A stretch of 64,000 bases of DNA from the NCBI GenBank assembly GCA_033439295.1, contig JAVTLE010000015.1:1984001-2048000 (forward strand), given 5' to 3'. Below are positions 37,101 through 50,835 of the stretch, piece by piece (positions within the stretch are counted from its first letter, which is position 1; every line of letters begins with the position of its first letter). The stretch is from Deuterostichococcus epilithicus (lineage: Eukaryota > Chlorophyta > Trebouxiophyceae > Prasiolales > Stichococcaceae). Under the pieces are notes generated by a model. The model had not been told where the DNA came from. It worked only from the letters and a program-made list of their open reading frames with translations, and searched no databases. Made by a program: the position numbers and the translations under genes.

Positions 37101-40100
37101 GCTGAGCGGCGGCGGCGGCAATCCAACGGCCAGCCCGGTGGCGGCCAGCACGGCGGCGAGCACGGCGGCGGTCAGCCGCAGCAGACGCCTGTACCGGCGC
37201 CAGCCGCGGCAACGTCAGCAGCGGCAGCAGAGCAGCCAGGCGCCGGGACCGGTGCGGCCGACGCGCTTGGCGGCACGCAGACGGCGGCGCAGGAGCAGCA
37301 TCCAGCGGTGAGCAAGTCCTCTTGCCCCTCGGCAACCGCCTGCACGCTCCACAATTGTGTACTGCATCTACCGCATCTGCAGCATCTGCAGCATGCTCCA
37401 TCCCACGTCTGCACCATCCTCCATCCCACGTCTGCACCATCCTCCATTCCGTATCCTCTGTCTCAGGGTCCCCCCCCGCGTTCCGAGGCTCTACCAGCTT
37501 GCTCAAGCACCGCTCTCGCGATGATTTATCAGCAAGCCTCACAGCACCTGCCTTTGCTGGTATGCCTGTCTCGGCACTGGCTGACGATCATCTTGTGCTG
37601 TCATGGCCAGCTGGAGGAGGTGTGGCTTGCGACCGTCATGGCGGTGACAAGCATCTGCCACGAGCCCAACGGCCACCTGCGCAATCAGGCCGCCCTGATG
37701 CTCACAGGGTGCGGCTCCGGCTGCCTGCAGTGCTTGACAGTGACGAAGCAATGCAGCGCTATGACACCTGGACCCTCTGTGAAGCGCTGGGCGAGCTCAC
37801 CTGAGTGGTTGACGAGGAGCTTTTCTGGTTCGATGCGCTGCCATGCTTGCGTGTCATGTTCTCTCTTGGAGGCTCATCGCCGCCTTCCACATGTCCCTGA
37901 GCGTCAACCCGTAGCTAAGACGGTTGCATGATAACCTGCGGCTTCTGGATGCCTCAAGGGTTAGCTTCCTTTTGCAGCGGCAGGAGGTGCTGGGTAGTCG
38001 TGAATTAGCACACGGGCCTGGTCCGAGCTATGGCTGCGTGCTGCTACTGCTCAGCCTCCTATTCGCAATCACTGTTCACTGCTCGTCCTCACTGGCAGGA
38101 TGCTGATCACAAGCCAGGGCACGGGGTGGCGGGCGAGCTGCGGCTGCGCTCAGCTGCCTGTCACACTCCCATCTGCCGCCGACGTCACATCAGCCACCCT
38201 TCTGACCGCAGGATGCTAGTCCTGAGCGAGCGCATGGGTCTGTCGGGCGAGCTATGGCTGCGCGCCATGGGCGACATGGTGCTGCCGTTGGTGTCGGATC
38301 TCAACGCGCTACTCGCAGCGCGGCCGCGCGACTTCCCAGAAGCTGGCAAGACCCTGCGCATGTCTGTCGCCGCGCTCAACAAGGTGCGCCGCTGGACGGG
38401 ACTTGGGGCAGTGGCAGGAAGGGAGGCGCATGCAACAGTGGGCGGCCCTCGGCGCAGGCAGCTGTCGGCTTGTTGCTCGTGCCAGGGTGACGGTTACAGC
38501 CTGCCATACATAAGCTCACCCATGAGCTGAAGCCATGAGCTGACGTCTTGACTGCGGTTGTAAAAAGGTATCAATGTTGCTGGAATCCAGAACAACAAAT
38601 TGCCGCCATGTTCCCGCAGGCGCTACTGCAGTCGCTGCCGGTGACTTCCAGCCTGCCGGGCTTCTCAGACCTGTGGCTGCGCATCCTGCGCGTGCTGCAG
38701 GTGCTAGTCTCTCGTAAAACGATGTGTACTCCTGGCAGGGTTGCAATAGCCTTGGCTGCCGGTCCTCTGTGAGTAGCGCTGCATTTCAATGCCTGGGTCG
38801 TACCAGGAAATTTGGTCAGGTAGTGCTGAGCAGTTCCCAAACAAGTGCGCATTCTTAAAGCGCTCGGGTGTCGCCATCGCAGGAGTGCACCAACAGCCGC
38901 AGCGACGAGCTGGTGGAGCATGTGCCGGAGGCGCTGAAGAACACGCTCATGGTCATGCACGGCAGTGATGTGCTGGTGCCCTCCTGGAAGGTGCGGCCTG
39001 AATGGAGGTCTTGAAAATTTGAGGATTGCAAGGCGGGTGGGGGCTGCTGTCTGCCATGCCATCCGCCAAGGATCCTACTCGCTGCAGAAGGCTCCTCCTT
39101 TTATGGAGGTCCCAGGGCGGCTGTGGCGGCCCGTGGCAGGACATCTTAGCTGTCTGTCGCGCAGAGGTGCGGCACAGTACCAGCATGTCAGTTTGACATT
39201 CATATTGACGCAAGGCGCTGTGCGCGCGCAGAACCCGGCGGGGCAGAGCATGTGGGACGCGACCTGGGTGCGTACGCGGGAGATCTCCTCGGGGCTCAGC
39301 CCCAAGGTGCTGGAGCTGGGCCAGCCGAACGCGCCGCGCCCGTCGCCGGCTGCCGCGCCGCCGCCGCGCCAGCAGAAGCCGGTGTCGCCTGCCCGGCCGC
39401 CGGCTGCGCAAGGCACCAGCGCCGGCGGCAGCCCCCCGCAGCTGGCGCCGCCGCCTGGGCAGTCTGAAGCGATGGCATCCCCTCGTGCCGCCCCAACTGC
39501 GGCCCCGCAGGCGGCGCCAGCCTCGCCGGCGGTCGCCGAGCCCAGCGTAGCGCAGGCAGCCGCTCCGGCTCTGGCCGCGCTGCCGCCCGTCGCAGCGGCT
39601 GTGCCGGCAGCAGCACCGGCGGCCTCCCCCCAGGTGCGGATCAGACCAGGCTGTCAGCTGTTGTGCACTCGTCGGACTGCCGCTGCTGCCTGCACAGGCA
39701 TGCAGCGACGACATCTGAGCCTGTTTCGACTGCGGCGCAGGGCGGCTCCGGGACGCACAGCGCAGCGCTGCTGGCGGCCATCGCGTCAGCACAGGCGCAC
39801 CTGCAGGAGACCGAGGGTGCGGCCTCTTCGCCGGCCTTCGATTCAGCCGGGGCTGACGAGCCAGCCAGAGATTCGGAGGCAGCCCCACAGCTGGCGCGGG
39901 AGTCTGTGGCGGCGGGCAAGGCCGCCGATGCGGCGGCGGTGGCGGCGGCGGCGACGGACCCATCATCGCCGGGCCCCATCCCTGTGGAGCGGCATCCGGA
40001 TGTGGCGGCGGGCGTGGCGTTGGCGACTGACGGCGCTGCTGCCAATATGCCGAGCGCCGCAGCCGCGGCGGCGGCGACTTCGGCAGCCTCGGTTGCGGCC

Positions 40101-40527
40101 GCAGTCGCCTCAGACCTGGGGTGAGCTTGGGGTTTTGCACGCTGCTATCTGCCTTGGGGATGGGCGGCTGGTGAGCTGGGTTACCGTGTTCATTCGTCGT
40201 GCTGATTGAAGCGCATCAACTCGTAAGGATGACAGCAGCTGAGGCGAACATTGCGTCGTCAGGCACAGGTCGGAGCCCGACAGAGCTCCGCAACCAAATG
40301 GCGCCACAGCGCTGTTGGCATCGCCGTCAACCCACGACGCCAATGCGCCAGTCCAGCAGCAGGCAGCGCCGGAGCCTGCTGCGGCGTCGGCGTCCACGAC
40401 GGCGGAAGCTGGCGGCAACGGCACTGCGTCGCCGGCGCCTGCAGAACGGCCTACTGACCTGCGGGATGAGGATGCGACGGAAGGGGAGGTTGAGGAACAG
40501 GCCGGCGGAGCCTGCAAGCAGAGCTGA
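28131..40527 (+). CDS. GBF1/GNOM: Large ARF guanine-nucleotide exchange factor, GBF1/GNOM type (Sec7 domain)
   Basis: Thirty-three in-phase exons sum to 1878 residues, close to human GBF1: 28131-28250, 28393-28465, 28599-28670, 28788-28847, 28983-29101, 29314-29437, 29616-30059, 30283-30379, 30648-30751, 30966-31075, 31367-31501, 31714-31916, 32098-32377, 32624-32786, 33056-33255, 33523-33757, 33983-34146, 34339-34475, 34732-34929, 35172-35394, 35698-35818, 35934-36094, 36320-36405, 36608-36737, 37029-37307, 37467-37559, 37611-37708, 38212-38383, 38620-38700, 38883-38990, 39232-39633, 39741-40120, 40263-40527. DCB and HUS regions precede the Sec7 domain (about residues 630-850), with the glutamic finger in FRLPGEAQKIARVLEAF and motif 2 SVIMLNTDQHN; HDS helices follow. 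It should activate ARF GTPases at the Golgi. Oddities are a 148-residue Ala-rich exon 7 (two N bases), an Ala/Pro/Gln-rich tail, and GC-AG introns after 33255 and 34929. Confidence 0.92.
34498..34590 (+). repeat. Degenerate 30-33 bp tandem repeat in ARF-GEF intron
   Basis: Three head-to-tail units beginning gatgct at 34498, 34531 and 34561 share the core ggactgcgacct or close variants. They lie in the intron 34476-34731 and remain translatable in one frame although the flanking exons splice around them. Confidence 0.8.
37398..37443 (+). repeat. 23-bp tandem duplication in ARF-GEF intron
   Basis: Two exact copies of a 23-bp unit (ccatcccacgtctgcacc plus atcct) lie in the intron 37308-37466, followed by the start of a third. 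Confidence 0.9.
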
Positions 40528-41090
40528 GCCTGAACGGGGTCTACAGCGCGATAGAGACTGCAAGCCAAACCTGCAGATATAGTTAGAGGTTGCCGCCCTT
40601 TGGTGTTGCCTGCCCCTGCGCCGGGCATACTTGCGGGGCGCTACTAGTCACGCACTGCAGTGCAATGTGCTTGTGGAACTGATGGTTTCATTCCTGCGCC
40701 GCTGGCATGCGAACGTCCTTTCAACGAAAGTGTGTGGGTGTACCTGCTGCCCGGAACGAGCCCGGAACGACTAGGAGTACCTATATGAGCATATGGTAAC
40801 CCAAGTCCCAAACCCATGAAGTATTTTCGTGCATGACATACGCACATACCCCTATTTCAAATTTGGACTGCCAGTGGGTCGCCTACTGCATGCCCCACCT
40901 GCAGCCTGCAGTCCTGCACGCTGCACAGGAGTTCCCGCAGTCGACCCCCGCGCGACTGCCTTCTTACTCACTCCGCCGAGCGATTTGGTAGACAGTCGAT
41001 GCATTCTGTCCTTGCCCGCCTGGTCTTCAACGGACTTAGCTGCATGACAAGCTGCTGCGAGCGCAGAGAGTGCCAGCGTGCTAGAGACAG
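40528..41090. other. ARF-GEF 3' region and probable 5' exon area of the PARP gene
   Basis: The part up to about 40870 is the 3' flank of the ARF-GEF gene; its homologous copy is seen again at 45240-45530. The rest probably holds the first PARP exon, because the first supported exon starts at an acceptor. One candidate frame, 40890-40990, reads MPHLQPAVLHAAQEFPQST, but I could not join it in phase. Confidence 0.45.
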
Positions 41091-44000
41091 GCCAGGAAGC
41101 CAGATTCAAGAGCGCTGGAGTATCTGCGACTGTTTTTTGCACTGGTCCGTGACATGGACCTGCCTGCAGAACGCGTCAAGCCAGTACGAGTCAGGCTCTC
41201 ACGCACCTCCTGCAGGCGAACCTCGAGCATCTCTCCTGATCCATTCGAGTGTGTATTGTGTGCAGAGCCATCTGACACCTCAGCAGCCGGCGTTGTGACT
41301 GTGTTCAGCTCGGCTAAGGGGCGAGTGATCGCATCGGGCGGGCCCCTGTCATCTAATTGTTCCAGGTGTGATGTTTGTGCATTGGTCTTCCTTTCCAAAC
41401 TTGCATGTCTGCTGTTGCGGCTTCAACGTTCGAGGGGTGCTCGAGTTCTTCAAGTCTGTGACTTCGCACGCATCCTGCCTCACTGATTGCCAAACGCTTG
41501 ACAGCTGATTGGCTACCGGTTCTTGGTCATGCAGGACGATCCTCCAGGCCTGAGACCCTCCCAACGTGCTGGCGTCGGGTGTTTAATAGCGTCGCCCGGC
41601 TTTTCATGGCGCGCCCCTACAAGCGCCCAAAACGGTGACCCATGTGCCATGTGTCGAAGCTGCCACATGCCAACCCTCAAAAGCCTGCGCTTGTCACGCC
41701 CAAGAATCAATCCGCCCTGACGTGTTCATCTGAGCAAGGAACTTAGATTATGAAGTAGGCATGCATCCGGTGCCAGTTGCTGCAGGGGGTGTGCACCAGA
41801 GGGAAGTGGTGCGCATGAAGTCATCGACCTCACTGCCGACGCGCATGAAGTCGTTGACCTCACCGCCGAGGAACCTCAGGACATCATCCAATATCGGCCC
41901 GGAGGCGCCCGCAACAATTTAAATGCAAAGGCACGCCTGCATGTGCTCTCAGTAATGACCTGCTGCCATCTTGTCCACCCAGGGCATACATGGAGGATGT
42001 TTGAGGTTATATTTGGCAGATGAAGGACCCTTATTGGTATAGGGTGCGCCCCCCGTAACTGGTCTGGGCAACATGCCATTGGCGCCTCCACCCGCGCACT
42101 GGGCACCATCTCGCAACGTCGATGGGCCTGTTGAGTATGTCACTCTCAGTGTCCGCGCAGATAAAGGTGATGACGCATGAACATAATCCGGGGAAAAATG
42201 GTTGAGCTTGATGCATTTCGATAGTGTATGTGGCATTTGACAGCAATAGTTAGCAGCTTGAATAATCTCATGACAGATGTGTGATTTTTCTCTTGTAGGC
42301 CTGCTGTTTGCCCGTCATCCGGAGGTGGAGGAGGTAAGGGCTGTAGACCGATGCGGACAGGTAAATGTCAAATGCAGGCACACATTCCTGATAACCCGAA
42401 GTGTTATAGCCCAAACCTATCTCGGAAGGATGTGATGAGTGCGAAACGAGCTGCAATTGTCGTGATGACTCGCAGTGTTCGTTCAGTCACTTGCGACCAA
42501 CAGAATTTTGTTCCCTTGTTCAGGTGCCTCGCGGTAGAGTGGTGCAAATCGATCGCGTCCAGAATTTGCAGCTTTGGACCAAGTACCTCGGTCGCCGCCA
42601 CGAAATTGTGCGCGAGGCACATCTGCTGATAATGCAGGCTCCCTGCTATTCCATGGCAGCTCACCAGGTGCAATGCGGCACTGCTCTGAGTAACCCATTT
42701 GCGTTGATGGCAGCTCTGTGTCATCTCAAGACTCTTATTGCAGCCAAATTTGGTTTGTGTGTGTCAATTTTGCGTACAAACATGGTGCATGTTATAGTCA
42801 AACAGCCAATTTGTTGCAGTCCAGTATGGATTGGACGAGATTTGTGTACGTCTTCACAGCGGCGCTGTCGCTCATCACACGGGAGGGCTTCAGCATTCAG
42901 GCGGCCCGGCCCGATGGGCATTGCGGCGCAGGGATCTACTTTGCCGAGGACATCTCCTACGCCATGAATTACATCCACCATGTGCGTGCCTGCTCACACA
43001 AGCGTGTGCTGCAACATCCAAGATACACATCTTTGCATTGTAGGGCACTTTCTTGCCGGGGCGTCATGCTTGATAACGGTAAAGGGGGTTGCTGTGTTGT
43101 TGTCGTGGTTGCGAATGTTGCCTGTAGTCTTCACACAAACTCTTATGTGGCTGCATGACCCTTGACTCGTCCCTCTGGGCATGTCCATGATGCAGAGCCC
43201 GCCAGAACATATTCATGTGCCGGGACTGGTGGCCTGGCAGCTGCGCATTGCCGAGGCGGAAACAGCGGTTTACCAGGCGCAGCAAGCATTTGACAACGCG
43301 GAATTTTCCCTCGGGCCACATGACCCACAGGTGCAGTTTCCGAGGCTGGGATGATGAACCCTGCTGCCCATTTCAGAAGGGCGCAAGCACTTGTGTGTGT
43401 GTGTGATCAATTTCAAGTACAAGTGGCAACTCCAAGCGAGCCTTTTGAGGAATACTGCCGATTTGTTTGATTACACGGCCTTTGTTCCTTGCTCGTGAGC
43501 CTGAACTGTTTGCTACATGGGGGCTCTCATGCACAACCTGCCTAAGATGCAGCAACGATCACCGAGTCATGAATTCACGTAGGTACGCGCCCTCCTATGG
43601 TATATGAGGGATCTCAAAGAATGGGCACATGACGTCGCGGAATACGGGTTCTTCATCGACCCACAGCTTCCCGAGACGCCGGAGCCTGCTACGCGGTCAC
43701 TAGCATCCCCGGCAACGCTCAAGCGCGACGATGAAGAGGTGGAGATGCTGCACTCCGGTGAGTGTCACTGTAACATGTTCATCGTGCCTCTCAAACCTTC
43801 ATCATACCTCTCAACAGGAGTTGGTTTTCTCGCGGGCTTAAAAGCCACCGATCGTCCAGTGAGCTATAAGTATTGACAATGTTCAATGCATCAAGTGGCC
43901 AATTGCGCAAGCGTGTCAGTCAGACGTGCTGTCGATCAAACGTATCGTTTATAAGCCAAACATCCACAACGCCCCTTTTCAATTGCCTCTGCACAGGCAC

Positions 44001-44464
44001 CATCCAAGCACCGCCATATTGGGCCACTCTGATGTTGCTGTGCCGAGTGATGCTCGGACGAACGGTGCGGATGTTGTATAACCTGGAATGGAACGATTGC
44101 AAAACGAGCGATCGCGAAAAGAGCAAGTTATACCCTATTCACCAACTCGTGCTTCATGTATTAGCCGGCTTGATGACCGGCTTTGTATATTTGTTAGGGC
44201 ACCACGGCTATTGGGAGGCCGCCACCACCCAGTTTTGACAGTGCAAAAGGCAGAGTGGAGGCCCACTACACGGTGAGAGGAGCACTCGCCTTCATTTTGA
44301 CTTGCAATTTGACGTTAAGCACTGCATTTTCGTTCGGAATAATTGCCACAATCTTGCGCTTGGCCAATACCCTGAGGATTTGAATGGTGAACCCCTTTCC
44401 ATATCAGTAGGTGTACCACAACTTCCAGGCGTACCGCGAATACCTGGTTCGGTTGTCCCCTTGA
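41091..44464 (+). CDS. PARP-type ADP-ribosyltransferase with tandem SUMO-interacting motifs (start unresolved)
   Basis: Exons: 41091-41365, 41786-41951, 42043-42166, 42299-42333, 42524-42590, 42638-42667, 42860-42981, 43196-43330, 43583-43757, 43997-44064, 44198-44272, 44411-44464 (stop). All phases agree. Exon 2 contains two adjacent SUMO-interacting motifs, EVIDLTADAHE and EVVDLTAEEPQD. The catalytic (ART) fold follows: VQNLQLWTKYL, LLFHGSSPAALSLITREGF (NAD-binding His), GAGIYFAEDISYAMNYIHH (Tyr), then about 103 inserted residues, then MLLCRVMLGRT, RPPPPSFDSAKGRVEAHYTV and YHNFQAYREYLVRL. PARPs transfer ADP-ribose from NAD+ to proteins or nucleic acids. The usual third triad residue (Glu in NEYIVY of PARP1) aligns with His in AHYTVY, so mono-ADP-ribosylation or low activity is more likely than polymer synthesis (inference). 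No WGR domain or PARP regulatory helical domain is visible. Confidence 0.85.
41811..41870 (+). repeat. 30-bp tandem duplication encoding the two SIMs
   Basis: Units 41811-41840 and 41841-41870 match at 26 of 30 positions. They begin gcgcatgaagtc and encode AHEVIDLTAD and AHEVVDLTAE. Confidence 0.9.
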
Positions 44465-44729
44465 GGCCTAGCATATGCCGTCACCAGAGTACGTAAGTCC
44501 TCATCCAACAAACTGGTTTCAATACATCTCGTTGCGTCTCTGCAATATGATGTGTACCTAGCGGACCGGTTGGCGGGGAGGGTGCCAGAGGCTCTGTAGG
44601 GAAGCTAACATTGGAAAGCGGGTAGGGATCACCAGTTTGCATGATGTGACATACTGGACTACAGTGCGTGCCGCATTGGCTTTGCAGGGCCTGCAGCCAG
44701 TGCAGACAAGCTGGACGCAATATGCAGCG

Positions 44730-45530
44730 CGCGCTGCCTGCAGCCGAGCTGCCGCCTGCGGCATTGGCTGTGTCGGCAGTAGCGACGGCAGCGGCGCCAG
44801 TAGCCTCCCTGCAGGTGCAGCTCACACCCGGCGTGCGCGCTGTTGACTGTTATGCACATCGGTTGTTGCCAGTATTGCCATGCGGTGCTAAGGCATTTAC
44901 ACTTGCACTCGTGAGCCTGTTGGCGATCTTGGCGCAGGAAAATTCTGGGTTGCACAGCGCGGCGCTGCTGGAAGCCACCGTTTGGGCGTACCATGCAGAT
45001 GTACCGTCTAAGACTTATCAGAGCGCCCCAGACAGGTGGTAGTGCCATGCCAGCGCTATCAGCGCAGTCAAACCGCGATGCCAACGTGCCAGCTCGGCAG
45101 CAGACGGCGCCACAGCTGGCTGCAGCTTCAGAGCAACGACGGCGCCGGCGCCTGCAGAACGGCCTGCCGACCTGCAAGAATGATGAATGCGATGGAAGGC
45201 GAGCTGGAGAACCAGGCCAGCAGTGCAAGCAGAGCTGAGCCACACGGGGTCTACACAACGATAGAGACTGCAAGCCGAACCCGCAGATGAAGTTAGAGTT
45301 TGTCGTCCTTTGGTGTTGCCTGCCCCTGCGCTGGGCGTACTTGCTGCAGGGCGCTGCTACCTAGTCAGGCATCGCAGTGCGATGTGCTCGTGGAACTGAA
45401 GATTTTAGTTCTGCGCTGCTGGCATTGCGGACGTCCCTTTCAGCTTCTGAACAAGACCGGAACGATCAGAAGCATCTGAATACCACCTATAGGTCGTTCC
45501 TCTTTCAAATTTGCATTTCAGATTTCCCGC
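44730..45530 (+). pseudogene. Decayed duplicate of the 3' end of the ARF-GEF gene
   Basis: This stretch resembles exons 31-33 and the 3' flank of the ARF-GEF gene. Bases 44730-44836 match 39550-39650 (end of exon 31 and donor), 44925-44985 match the start of exon 32 at 39733-39790, 45000-45238 match exon 33 (40265-40527) including the end KQS and stop, and 45240-45530 match the flank 40528-40870, for example tttggtgttgcctgcccctg in both. Most of exon 32 is missing, small indels break the frame (the copy reads RRRRRLQNGLPTC where the gene reads PAPAERPTD), and no Sec7 part is present. It is therefore a truncated, non-coding relic. It lies on the same strand, beyond the PARP gene, about 5 kb from its source. 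Confidence 0.85.
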
Positions 45531-50128
<4,598 letters not shown>

Positions 50129-50835
50129 CGGCAGCACATAGGCTGTGCGGCCGTGCTTGGCGGCGCGAAGCAACTGGCGGCGGTGTCCACAGTTCTCAGG
50201 AGACACAAGCCGTGCAGTCGAGGCGCCTGGGCGACACATATCACATAAGAAAGCTGGCGGGTTGCCAAGGAGCCTGAAGGAGTGACGAGAGTGTTTTGAC
50301 CGCTTGAGGCCTCAGTTACTGTGGATGCATGTCATACGGTGAGACAGCGGACCAGCTGCGCCGCCGCTCTGTCGCTGTGGGCTATCCATGATGATATTGT
50401 CTACGCGAGTATCTTCTAGTTGCAGAACAAGGATTGACTCGGTGACAGCAGCTAGCAGTTGCTGCTCGCGATGTGCGCCAGGTACCGTGCAGGAGATTCG
50501 GAGTTTCGCACAGTTTCGGAACATGCTCTGTGGTCAGTTACAATTTGCATCCGCAAACGCTGACATCTTCTCGCTCTCGGCACTCGGATTGCACCACCCA
50601 AGGCGCAATCAGCGCGTCGATGTGGCTGTGCGGGCTGAGGACCTGCCAATCCCTCAGACATCTGGGCGTCCCTCGCAGCCTCCACACCATGCACGCATCA
50701 TGCAGCCCCAAACCGCAACACAGCTCAGGTCGTGATTGCGTGGCATTCAGCAGACTGCTGACGAGGGTTGATCCCACCTTCCTGCCGTGTGCCGCCGGGC
50801 GGCCCGTCCCTGCTCCGCTGCCGTTTGCGGCCAGC
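50129..50835. other. Intergenic, RVB1 3' end and HemK upstream region
   Basis: The frame of the HemK first exon stays open upstream to about 50473 with an in-frame ATG at 50689. The region may therefore include an N-terminal plastid or mitochondrial targeting extension rather than only untranslated sequence. Confidence 0.5.

Noticed and set aside
38953-40140. 395-residue minus-strand open frame opposite the ARF-GEF tail
   Set aside because: It lies opposite Ala/Pro-rich exons 31 and 32 of a fully phased gene; its composition (Arg, Pro, His) is typical of an antisense shadow.
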